Origin: Corticimicrobacter sp040137905
Lineage (GTDB): Bacteria; Pseudomonadota; Gammaproteobacteria; Burkholderiales; Burkholderiaceae_B
Direction: 5' to 3'
Length of the DNA stretch: 64,000 nt
Assembly: GCF_040137905.1 (NCBI RefSeq)
Contig: NZ_JBEFDG010000032.1
Coordinates: forward strand, 33,632 to 97,631
The translations under genes and the position numbers were made by a program. The notes under the pieces were generated by a model. The model did no database searches. It was given only the letters and a program-made list of their open reading frames with translations, and was not told where the DNA came from. Positions 33,580 to 40,837 of the stretch are shown here, piece by piece (within the stretch, counting starts at the first letter, position 1; the number at the start of each line of letters is the position of its first letter).

Positions 33580-33678
33580 GGCGGGGCTCCGGAAAGGGAT
33601 GCCTCATGGTGCCGGTTGGCAGGATGGCCGGACTGCGTTAGTGTATGTTTTTGACCATCCGTAAAAGTGACACCTCTC

Positions 33679-34029
33679 ATGCTGATTACATTCAGATCCA
33701 AGGCTGGTGGCGATGTCCTGATGCTGGCACAGCATGCCCAGCCGCTGTTGCAGGCCGCCGGCAAATCCGTGGCCGATGGCGTCCCGGAACGGGGCGTCTG
33801 GACCTCTGCGCAGCTTGATGCTGCCATCGCTGGCCTGGAGTCGGCCATTGCGGGTGCCGATGACCCCCATGCCGCACACAACCAGCAGGATGATTCGGAT
33901 CAGCCGATCCCGCACCCTGTCGAGCAGCCCGTGGGGTTGCGCCAGCGTGCCTATCCGCTGCTGAATCTGATGCGACAGGCTCGTGATGCGCAGACCGAAG
34001 TCGATTGGGAAACTGCTTCGCCCTGGTAA
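33679..34029 (+). CDS. DUF1840 family protein
   Basis: A 116-residue cytosolic protein of unknown function found mainly in betaproteobacteria. The opening MLITFRSKAGGDVLMLAQHA, the middle GVWTSAQLDAAIAGLESAI and the ending LRQRAYPLLNLMRQARDAQT are characteristic. ATG 33679 is preferred over 33667, which only adds MTPL. It diverges from the RHS gene across ~100 bases. There is no sign that it is the RHS immunity protein: it has no signal peptide, while a periplasmic lipase would call for an exported inhibitor. Confidence 0.85.
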   Translation: MLITFRSKAGGDVLMLAQHAQPLLQAAGKSVADGVPERGVWTSAQLDAAIAGLESAIAGADDPHAAHNQQDDSDQPIPHPVEQPVGLRQRAYPLLNLMRQARDAQTEVDWETASPW

Positions 34030-34116
34030 GGGCACCAGTGCAAATGCTGTAGAGTCGGGTTAGAATAAAAGGCTTGCCATATCGTGCATCAGATTTTGTC
34101 TGATGCGGCAGGACGG

Positions 34117-34192
34117 GCCGGTTTAGCTCAGTTGGTAGAGCAGCGCACTTGTAATGCGAAGGTCGGGGGTTCGACTCCTCTAACCGGCACCA
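34117..34192 (+). tRNA. tRNA-Thr (anticodon UGU)
   Basis: A 76-base cloverleaf with the CCA encoded. The acceptor stem pairs GCCGGTT with AACCGGC. The D-arm holds AGCTCAGTTGGTAGAGC, the anticodon loop is CTTGTAA (anticodon TGT, reading ACA), and the T-loop is TTCGACT. The T-stem contains G-U pairs. It resembles E. coli tRNA-Thr(UGU) in the anticodon arm and discriminator A. A terminator follows at 34207. Confidence 0.96.
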
Positions 34193-34524
34193 CACGGATC
34201 CGATGCAAAGGCCAGCCTTTTGGGGCTGGCCTTTTTCTTTGCCTGTTCCTTGCGTACAGGTACGGGTGGATCAGTGTGCGGTGACATGCCGAGCTGTTCA
34301 ACCTGTGCAATCAGTTGGGCACCGGAAGTGTTCAGAGCATGCGCCAATGCCAGGATGACGCCCAGGGTGGGCAGGCGCAAGCCACGCTCCAGCATGGAGA
34401 CGAATGTCCTGTCTATGGCTGCCCTGTGTGCCAGCTCTTCCTGCGATAGCCCACTGTCCATCCTGTGTGCCTTGAGCACACGTCCGAACTGCATCGCAAG
34501 AGGTTTGCCGGGGGCTTTGACCAT
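34180..34524 (-). CDS. XRE-family helix-turn-helix regulator running into tRNA-Thr
   Basis: A 114-residue protein with a lambda-Cro/XRE domain at residues ~13-70 (FGRVLKAHRMDSGLSQEELA, IDRTFVSMLERGLRLPTLGV). The remaining tail (RKEQAKKKASPKRLAFASDP) is read through the antisense strand of the tRNA terminator. The stop lies inside the antisense of the tRNA 3' end, so the C-terminus is probably not ancestral. Such short XRE proteins are often repressors of neighbouring or accessory genes. Palindromes at 34546-34575 just upstream look like its own operator, placed also to affect the divergent GGDEF gene. The start is the ATG at 34524, or the internal MQFGRV at 34494. Confidence 0.75.
   Translation of the reverse strand: MVKAPGKPLAMQFGRVLKAHRMDSGLSQEELAHRAAIDRTFVSMLERGLRLPTLGVILALAHALNTSGAQLIAQVEQLGMSPHTDPPVPVRKEQAKKKASPKRLAFASDPCGAG
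34207..34236 (+). terminator. Rho-independent terminator of tRNA-Thr
   Basis: Arms AAAGGCCAGCC and GGCTGGCCTTT with a 6-base loop are followed by a T-run (34232-34236, then CTTT), 15 bases after the CCA end. It lies within the 3' part of the antisense XRE reading frame. Confidence 0.88.
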
Positions 34525-34545
34525 ACAGCTAGCATCGCTTTTGCT

Positions 34546-34575
34546 GTAGACTATTGTCTACGGACAATTGTCTAC
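34546..34575. promoter_or_regulatory. Overlapping palindromes upstream of XRE gene
   Basis: GTAGAC-4-GTCTAC (34546-34561) is a perfect inverted repeat. The octamer TTGTCTAC recurs at 34554 and 34568 with a 14-base period, and ATTGTC-4-GACAAT overlaps both. Spaced repeats like these between divergent genes fit an XRE dimer operator. Confidence 0.55.
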
Positions 34576-34621
34576 ATAACGAAACAAGGCGCATCGGCTG
34601 CAACGCGCCACATCCCAGAGC

Positions 34622-35923
34622 ATGAGACGCCTTTTCGCCTCCGGCACACGCGCCTTGCTGGCCTGGGGAGCCCGTGCGGGCGTCAAGCCCGCCTGTGGAT
34701 CCGGCTGGCTGGATTCCGTCATGCTAGGCATGACGGAGGGTATGCTTGCGCTGGATGTGGAAGGGCGGGTGATACGGGTCAATTCTGCAGCCTGTGCAAT
34801 GTTGGGTTACGAGGAACATGACTTGCTGGGCGTGGCAGGAGAGGCGCTTTTGCATGCACCGCGCACCCGGCAACCGCTGGCATTGCAGGTGGGTGAGTAC
34901 ATGGGCCAGACCTGCGACGGGCAAGCCTGGCTGAAATGCAAGAATGGTGGCTCTCTGCCTGTGTCGTGGCGCTACCAGCCTGCGTGGCAGGGGCACGAGT
35001 TGCTTGGTGGCGTCGTGCTGATGCGTAACCTGTCGCGAGACCGCGAGGATGATGCACACAGGCGGCTGTTGATTTCCGCGCTCGAGAACGTGGCCAATGG
35101 CGTCATCATTACGGATGCCAGGGCACGGATAAAGTGGGTCAATGCTGCGTTTGAGCGCATGACCGGCTATTCCATGAGCGAATCCGTCGGATTGACGCCT
35201 GGGCGGTTGCTCAATTCAGGTGCTCAGAGCCGTGCGTTCTACAAAAATATGTGGCGCACCATCCGCCAGGGCAAGGTCTGGCATGGCGAATTGCTCAATC
35301 GTCGCAAGGATGGCACGCTGTACCACGAAGAACTGACCATCGCGCCGGTACGTGAGGAGAACGGACGCATTCTTCACTATGTGGGTGTCAAGCAGAACGT
35401 CAGCAAGCGCAAGCACAGCGAGCGCGAAATCCATTTCCAGGCACACCATGACCTGCTGACGGGGCTGGCCAATCGTCGCCGCCTGCAGCAAAAGCTCGAT
35501 GAGTCCATCCCCTGCTGCAGCGGGGGTCGCCTGCTGGCCGTGCTGTTCCTGGACCTGGACCGCTTCAAGCCGGTCAATGACCGATACGGTCATCACGTCG
35601 GGGATCAACTGCTGGTTGCGGTGGCAGACCGGCTCAGAAGCTGCGTGCGTGGCAGCGACCTGGTGGCACGGCTGGGGGGGGATGAATTCGTGGTCTTGCT
35701 GGATACGATACAGACAGCCGAGCAGGCGGCCCGGGTGGGTCGCAAGATCCTGACGGCGCTGTCGCAGCCTTTGCTGCTGGATGGCCGGGACGTCACGACA
35801 TCGGCGAGCCTCGGGATCGCCTTGTGCCCGCACGATGGCACCGATGCAGCAACATTGCTGCATCGTGCGGATCAGGCCATGTATCGTGCCAAGGCCGCAG
35901 GGCGGGGGCGCGTCAGCTTCTGA
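34622..35923 (+). CDS. PAS-PAS-GGDEF diguanylate cyclase
   Basis: A 433-residue cytosolic protein. PAS 1 spans ~31-135, PAS 2 ~148-262 (ENVANGVIITDARARIKWVN, AFERMTGYS) with a PAC-like end, and the GGDEF domain ~272-433. The catalytic GGDEF motif is at 352-356, and the inhibitory I-site RGSD is at 343-346, five residues before it, so product-inhibited synthesis of cyclic-di-GMP from GTP is expected. No EAL domain is present. The PAS sensors could bind a small molecule, haem or flavin; no ligand is evident. It diverges from the XRE gene. Its stop codon abuts the stop of the convergent igaA-like gene with no bases between. Confidence 0.92.
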   Translation: MRRLFASGTRALLAWGARAGVKPACGSGWLDSVMLGMTEGMLALDVEGRVIRVNSAACAMLGYEEHDLLGVAGEALLHAPRTRQPLALQVGEYMGQTCDGQAWLKCKNGGSLPVSWRYQPAWQGHELLGGVVLMRNLSRDREDDAHRRLLISALENVANGVIITDARARIKWVNAAFERMTGYSMSESVGLTPGRLLNSGAQSRAFYKNMWRTIRQGKVWHGELLNRRKDGTLYHEELTIAPVREENGRILHYVGVKQNVSKRKHSEREIHFQAHHDLLTGLANRRRLQQKLDESIPCCSGGRLLAVLFLDLDRFKPVNDRYGHHVGDQLLVAVADRLRSCVRGSDLVARLGGDEFVVLLDTIQTAEQAARVGRKILTALSQPLLLDGRDVTTSASLGIALCPHDGTDAATLLHRADQAMYRAKAAGRGRVSF

Positions 35924-38128
35924 CTAGAAGAAGGTATTGGGTGCGCGGGCGGTCTGTTCACGCAGCAGGGTGCCCAGCAGGCGCTCCCGCTTGCGGGCCA
36001 GGATGAATTGCCAGGCCCAGAGCAACGCGAAGACCAATGTCAGGGCGAGTGCCAATGCCAGTGTTGCCGTGCGGATCAGGGCAGGGGGGCGATCTTCGGC
36101 AGCCTGCGTGGCATCGACATAGAGCACCGGCCGGCCCAGGTCATCACCCTGCGTCACGACATGACCGCGAACGACAAACGGCATTGCGCCATCAGGTTGC
36201 CATTGTGTATGCGCGAAACGCAGCACCTCCAGCAGGTTGTCCTGGCGCACAGGGGCTTCCGGCAGGGTGCTGTGAAGGCCCGGCCAGACGTGCAGTACCA
36301 CGCCCTGGGTGCGGTCAGCGCCTGCGATGGTGCGCAGCGGTGCGCCAGCCTCCATCATGATGAGGTTGGCACCAAGGTCGCGCGTGGCCTGCTGGACGAT
36401 AGCCAGTCCGTTGGCCGTCAGGATGCCGCCGTTGCCTGCATGCGAGGCATAGTCGCGCAGCGCGTCCCAGGTTTTTTCCGCGCCCTCGGGCATATCCGTG
36501 ATCAAGAGTTCGAGCAGGCTGTGCCGCAATGCTGCACATAGCGTCAGACGTGGGGAGACATCCAGGTCGAATGGACACGCCTCGTCGATGCGGGCAATAG
36601 TCTGGTTCAGCCTGGTCAGGTGGTACGGTGTCTGGCTGGCCGAACGGCGCAGCGGCTGGCCTGCCTGTGCCAGCAGGGACAGCAGACTGGAAACGGCGTG
36701 TGCCGGTCGTGCCTGCAGTATGCTGCCCTCGTACAGTGAGACAGCCAGTGGGTCCAGTGCCGGCAGTGGTGCCGCAGTTTCGTCGGTCCAGATCAGGCGC
36801 TGGCAGTCCAGGCCGAGCGATTTGCCCGTATCTTCCGGCCAGAGCAGGCTGCAGCGTGCCTGGCCGGACAGGGCCAGCAGGTCTCCCTCACTGGGAAGTG
36901 CCGTGCGCAGTTGAGTGGCGTCCGAGTAGGCGAGTTCGGTCTTTCCGCCCAGCAGCGAGCGGCTCAGGGCAAGATCACGTCCGGCCTCTTCACCATTCAT
37001 GATCCAGAGCAGGCCGACGGCGGCCGCGCTGGCCAGCGACAATGTGAGGAAACGGCCCCAGTAATGCATGGGCAGGCGCTGCAACTCCTCGTTGATCGAC
37101 AACTGGTTGTTCAGGCGCACGATCATCCTGTCATCCACTCGCACATCGGCATCCACGATGCCGTCCAGGCGCAGGTCGATGCCGTGTCGGGTCCAGTGTG
37201 CGGGCAGGTTCACGGGGACGCTGTCGCCGATGAACAGTTGCGAGGCGACGATGCTGCTGTTGTCGGGATTGACCAGCCTGACGAGATTGGCCGGCCCCCG
37301 GACGCGGTTGACCTTCTGGGGCTTGGCGCGGCGACGGCTGCGCGCAATCCAGCGCCAGAGCGCCAGGGCTGCGCAGAGTCCGGCACCGGCCAGCCAGGCG
37401 GTACGGGTAGCGGGCTCATCTGCATTGCCGGCGATGCCCAGGCACAGGAACATGCCGAACAGCAGCGTGCTGGCCAGCAGACCGAAACCCAGGCCCGTGC
37501 GAAAGCGTGCTTCGTCCTGCGTTTCATCGCGCTGGGCGATGAGTTGCGAGGCATTTTCCGAGATGGGTATATCGCTTTCTGCCGTGCCGTCTGCCGTGGT
37601 GGCATGGCTTGTGGCTCCTGAAGACAGGGCTTCGCCATGCTGCCATTTCTGCTCGATCCGTTCCCTCTCATCGCTGCGGGCCTTGCCGCCGATCAGGTCA
37701 AACGCCTCGTTCAGGCGAATCACGATGGCAAAGGTGTCTGTCAGCACGACTTCAGCGACATTGTGTTCCTGCAGGAAATCGATGGCATCGTGTGGCAGGA
37801 CCACATCCAGTCCGCCGAGCGTGTCATGCATGACAGACTGGCCCTCGCTGTTCGAGTAGCCGTGGCGAATATGGGGGCCTTCCAGGATGTACACCTGGTC
37901 ACTGCGCAGGCGTGCTGTCGACTTGGGCTTGGCCGGATGAATCAGGAAGGGCTGGATCAGTGGCTTTTCTTCCGCCGTCAGGGTGCGTACCGGCTGGCTG
38001 CGTGCGAGAAAATCCTTGAATGCGTGCTTGTCGGTGCGCCGACGGTTTCGATAGATGGCGTAATTGTAAATGGAGTAAACCAGGACGAAAATCAGCAGTC
38101 CAAGTTTCAGAATCAGCAAGGTATCCAT
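35924..38128 (-). CDS. igaA: IgaA/UmoB/YrfF-family inner-membrane protein
   Basis: A 734-residue protein matching IgaA topology. It has an N-terminal helix (LLILKLGLLIFVLVYSIYNY), a cytosolic region, two more helices near residues 210-260, a further cytosolic region, a helix (LTLSLASAAAVGLLWIM), a large periplasmic domain, and a C-terminal helix. Segments align by eye with enterobacterial IgaA: AFKDFLARSQPVRTLTAEEK, EVVLTDTFAIVIRLN, LPAHWTRHGIDLRL, ELQRLPMHYW and LDCQRLIWTDETAAPLP. In enterics IgaA restrains the Rcs envelope-stress phosphorelay by contacting RcsD. The ATG at 38128 gives a length near the usual 710. Two diguanylate cyclase genes flank it. Whether Rcs partners exist here cannot be seen. 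Confidence 0.8.
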   Translation of the reverse strand: MDTLLILKLGLLIFVLVYSIYNYAIYRNRRRTDKHAFKDFLARSQPVRTLTAEEKPLIQPFLIHPAKPKSTARLRSDQVYILEGPHIRHGYSNSEGQSVMHDTLGGLDVVLPHDAIDFLQEHNVAEVVLTDTFAIVIRLNEAFDLIGGKARSDERERIEQKWQHGEALSSGATSHATTADGTAESDIPISENASQLIAQRDETQDEARFRTGLGFGLLASTLLFGMFLCLGIAGNADEPATRTAWLAGAGLCAALALWRWIARSRRRAKPQKVNRVRGPANLVRLVNPDNSSIVASQLFIGDSVPVNLPAHWTRHGIDLRLDGIVDADVRVDDRMIVRLNNQLSINEELQRLPMHYWGRFLTLSLASAAAVGLLWIMNGEEAGRDLALSRSLLGGKTELAYSDATQLRTALPSEGDLLALSGQARCSLLWPEDTGKSLGLDCQRLIWTDETAAPLPALDPLAVSLYEGSILQARPAHAVSSLLSLLAQAGQPLRRSASQTPYHLTRLNQTIARIDEACPFDLDVSPRLTLCAALRHSLLELLITDMPEGAEKTWDALRDYASHAGNGGILTANGLAIVQQATRDLGANLIMMEAGAPLRTIAGADRTQGVVLHVWPGLHSTLPEAPVRQDNLLEVLRFAHTQWQPDGAMPFVVRGHVVTQGDDLGRPVLYVDATQAAEDRPPALIRTATLALALALTLVFALLWAWQFILARKRERLLGTLLREQTARAPNTFF

Positions 38129-38159
38129 GTCGGCGTTTTTCCGGCGTGACAAACCGACG

Positions 38160-38324
38160 ATGTTATCAAAATTGCAAAAATTGACGTGCCATACCCAATG
38201 TTGCCTGCAAACAAGTGACGAGGACGGGATACAATTGAAATTGTTTGCGTTTGTTGCCATCTGCGTAGGGATACTGCTTGGTGGCGTTGCCGGATCACGC
38301 CTCCTCCTAGGTACCGCTTCCTGA
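38160..38324 (+). CDS. Possible small single-helix membrane protein
   Basis: A 54-codon frame from ATG 38160 ending 3 bases before the GGDEF gene's ATG. The C-terminal half (LKLFAFVAICVGILLGGVAG) is a clear membrane-helix candidate and the N-terminal half is unremarkable. The close spacing to the next gene would fit translational coupling. However, the frame starts only 32 bases from the divergent igaA start, so it would overlap the igaA promoter. No homologue is recognised. Confidence 0.3.
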   Translation: MLSKLQKLTCHTQCCLQTSDEDGIQLKLFAFVAICVGILLGGVAGSRLLLGTAS

Positions 38325-38327
38325 CTT

Positions 38328-39536
38328 ATGGCATTCCTGAAACAGCTTTGGAATTACATTCTGCAGAATATCGTTGCACCCACCCGGCCGTCCAGCAGCC
38401 AGGTGTGGGAACTGGTCATGCCGTTTGGCCGTTCAGCATCGATCCGGCGCCATGCCGCTACGGTGATCGTGGCACGCGTGCAGTTGATCTGCCTGGTGTT
38501 TGCCGTGCTGGTGCCGATCTGCGCAATCATCGATTTCCTGGTGTTTGGATGGGATACCGCCATCAAGCTGACAGTCCTGAGGCTGATCGCGAGCGCCATT
38601 TTTGCCTTGTTGGCCTGGCCGCGTGATATTTCCGTACGCCGGCCTTATGTGCAGGCACTGGTGATGCTGTCGATCATGCTGATGGTGCCCTCGCTCTTCT
38701 ACCTGATGGCGATGATGCTGGTCGATATTCATTACCTGACTGCCACCCAGCGCCTGGTACTGCAACTCTACGCCTTCATGCCCAGTATCGTGCTGGGCGG
38801 GCTGGCCATTTTTCCGCTGTCGGCACTTGAGATTCTGTTGTTTGCCTGCCCGATCCTGGGCGTGGCCCTGGTCGGCATGAGCCTCTCGGGCGGAGATCTG
38901 TCGCTGGCCCAGCATGGTGCCGCTCTCTGGTTCATGTGCATGATGACGGGGGTGGCAATGTTCTCGGGCATGACCCAGTCCCACTACATGGAGCGGCTGG
39001 TGCATCGTGCCATGACCGATCAGCTCACGGGCGCACAGACCCGGCGTTCCGGCGTCGAGGCGCTGGAGCGCATGTTCATGATGGCCGAGTCCTCCGACAA
39101 GCCCCTCGCACTGGCGTTTTTCGATATCGATCACTTCAAGGCCATCAATGACGGCTTTGGCCATGAGGCTGGCGATGTGGTGCTGGTCGAGTTTGCCACG
39201 CGCCTGCGCAGCAGCCTGCGCAGTGGTGACATGCTGATCCGCTGGGGCGGTGAAGAGTTCGTCGTGGCGCTGCCGGACATGAATGCCGACAAGCTGACGA
39301 TTTTCCTTGAGCGCCTGCGTATGGCCGGCATGGGCTTGCGTGCCGATGGACAACCCCTGACGGCTTCCATCGGCATGGCAGAGCGCGAACAGGACAAGGC
39401 CCAGGACTGGCAGGAGCTGGTTGATCGCGCCGACCAGCGCATGTATCTGGCCAAGCGCTCCGGGCGGGCCTGTGCCGTCTTGCCGGGGCAGGAAATCATA
39501 CCGATGCCAATGCCGCTGACTGCTGACGCTTCCTGA
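38328..39536 (+). CDS. Membrane-bound GGDEF diguanylate cyclase
   Basis: A 402-residue protein. Six predicted helices (residues ~45-215) form an N-terminal membrane sensor resembling MASE-type modules. The GGDEF domain follows (MTDQLTGAQTRRSGVEALER, FFDIDHFKAINDGFGHEAGD), with GGEEF at 307-311 and the I-site RSGD at 298-301. It should make cyclic-di-GMP at the inner membrane and be product-inhibited. It diverges from the igaA-like gene, with a possible small membrane-protein frame between. The C-terminus PMPMPLTADAS is specific to this protein. Confidence 0.9.
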   Translation: MAFLKQLWNYILQNIVAPTRPSSSQVWELVMPFGRSASIRRHAATVIVARVQLICLVFAVLVPICAIIDFLVFGWDTAIKLTVLRLIASAIFALLAWPRDISVRRPYVQALVMLSIMLMVPSLFYLMAMMLVDIHYLTATQRLVLQLYAFMPSIVLGGLAIFPLSALEILLFACPILGVALVGMSLSGGDLSLAQHGAALWFMCMMTGVAMFSGMTQSHYMERLVHRAMTDQLTGAQTRRSGVEALERMFMMAESSDKPLALAFFDIDHFKAINDGFGHEAGDVVLVEFATRLRSSLRSGDMLIRWGGEEFVVALPDMNADKLTIFLERLRMAGMGLRADGQPLTASIGMAEREQDKAQDWQELVDRADQRMYLAKRSGRACAVLPGQEIIPMPMPLTADAS

Positions 39537-39584
39537 TCACGGCATTGCCCTGCATCTGCACGGGATGATTCACTATGTGGTGGC

Positions 39585-39616
39585 AAAAAAAGACCGCTCA
39601 AATCCTTGAGCGGTCT
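39585..39616 (-). terminator. Rho-independent terminator of the ssp operon
   Basis: Arms AGACCGCTCAA and TTGAGCGGTCT with a 4-base loop. The run of A bases at 39585-39590 becomes a U-run in the minus-strand transcript, so it terminates sspB. Confidence 0.88.
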
Positions 39617-39639
39617 CTGGTGGGCGTATCTTGATGCGA

Positions 39640-40092
39640 TTACTTGACGACCGTCAGGTGGCTGCGCTTGCCGGAAGCGTCACTGCCGGGTTGCTGTGCG
39701 GCCTCTGCGGCTGCGGATGCATCGGTCAAGACTGGCGATGCGTCATGCATGGTTGCTTCGCCTTCTTCTGCCACAGCGGGCTCTTCGACCTCGAAGCCCA
39801 TGCCTTCGCCCGTTTCACGCGAATAGATCGCGATCACCGAACCGACCGGTACCGAGACACGCTCGGTCCGGCCATTGAAGCGGGCTTCGAACTCGACATA
39901 CTCATTGCCCAGCAGCAGCTTGTTGGTGGCCAGTGCGCTGATGTTGAGCGTGATCTGTCCATCGCGCACATGCCCTTGTGGCACCTGGGTGCGGTCATTG
40001 ACCTGGACCACGATGTACGGTGTGTAGCCGCTGTCGGTACACCATTCGTGCAGGGCACGGATCAGGTACGGCTTGGTGGAAATATCACCCAT
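39640..40092 (-). CDS. sspB: ClpXP adaptor SspB
   Basis: A 150-residue adaptor that delivers ssrA-tagged and other substrates to ClpXP. The substrate-binding beta-fold is visible (TKPYLIRALHEWCTDSGYTP, VNDRTQVPQGHVRDGQITLN, FEARFNGRTERVSVPVGSVI). An acidic/Ala linker leads to the C-terminal tail SGKRSHLTVVK, the short ClpX-binding peptide. It is 18 bases downstream of sspA and cotranscribed with it. Confidence 0.95.
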   Translation of the reverse strand: MGDISTKPYLIRALHEWCTDSGYTPYIVVQVNDRTQVPQGHVRDGQITLNISALATNKLLLGNEYVEFEARFNGRTERVSVPVGSVIAIYSRETGEGMGFEVEEPAVAEEGEATMHDASPVLTDASAAAEAAQQPGSDASGKRSHLTVVK

Positions 40093-40110
40093 GGCATCGC
40101 TCTCCCGGCA

Positions 40111-40722
40111 TCAGCGGCGCATGATCTTCTCGGACGGGGTCAGCGCCTCGATGTAGGCAGGGCGCGAGAAGATACGCTCTGCATATTTTTGCAGCGGAGC
40201 AGCATTGCGCGGCAGTTCGATGCCGTAATGGTTCAGGCGCCAGAGCAGCGGCGCGATGGCCACGTCGAGCATGGAGAACTCCTCGCCCAGCATGAACTTG
40301 TTCTTGACCATGTTGGGGGCGAACATCGTCAGGTTGTCGCGGATGGCGACACGGGCCTGGTCTTTCTGCTTCTGGTCGTACTGGCCCAGGCGGTCCTCGA
40401 GAATGGCGACGTGCACGAACAGCTCGCGCTCGAAGTGATAGAGCAGCAGGCGCGTGCGGGCACGCATGATGGGATCTGCCGGCATCAGTTGGGGATGCGG
40501 GAAGCGCTCATCGATGTATTCGTTGATGATGTTGGATTCGTACAGGACCAGTTCCCGTTCGGTCAGGATGGGTACCTGGCCGTAGGGGTTCATCGTGGCG
40601 ATATCTTCGGGCTTGTTGTAGAGGTCGATATCGCGGATTTCGAAATCCATGCCCTTTTCGAACAGTACAAAACGGCAGCGTTGGGAAAAGGGGCAGGTGG
40701 TGCCGGAATAAAGAACCATCAT
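40111..40722 (-). CDS. sspA: Stringent starvation protein A SspA
   Basis: A 203-residue RNA-polymerase-associated protein with a glutathione-transferase fold (MMVLYSGTTCPFSQRCRFVL, NPYGQVPILTERELVLYESN, IINEYIDERFPHPQLMPADP). In gammaproteobacteria SspA modulates stress and virulence promoters. It sits between petC and sspB, the usual Burkholderiales order, and a terminator separates it from petC. Confidence 0.95.
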   Translation of the reverse strand: MMVLYSGTTCPFSQRCRFVLFEKGMDFEIRDIDLYNKPEDIATMNPYGQVPILTERELVLYESNIINEYIDERFPHPQLMPADPIMRARTRLLLYHFERELFVHVAILEDRLGQYDQKQKDQARVAIRDNLTMFAPNMVKNKFMLGEEFSMLDVAIAPLLWRLNHYGIELPRNAAPLQKYAERIFSRPAYIEALTPSEKIMRR

Positions 40723-40754
40723 GGCAGGCGTTCCAGTCCTTGAAAATAACTAAA

Positions 40755-40782
40755 GGCCAGCGCGGACACTGCCGCGCTGGCC
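40755..40782 (-). terminator. Terminator downstream of petABC
   Basis: Arms GGCCAGCGCGG and CCGCGCTGGCC with a 6-base loop, followed on the minus strand by TTTAGTTATTTTC. It separates petC from sspA. Confidence 0.8.
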
Positions 40783-40837
40783 CGGGCGCCGGATCCGGCG
40801 TGAATTGCACGGATAAACGGCGGGGCTATCTTATATA

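Noticed and set aside
33679..34029. DUF1840 gene as the RHS immunity gene
   Set aside because: DUF1840 is a common conserved betaproteobacterial gene, lacks a signal peptide and diverges from the RHS gene.
34117..34524. Integrated mobile element at tRNA-Thr
   Set aside because: No integrase, no second copy of the tRNA 3' end and no phage genes within the window; only the XRE overlap remains, kept as a weak finding.
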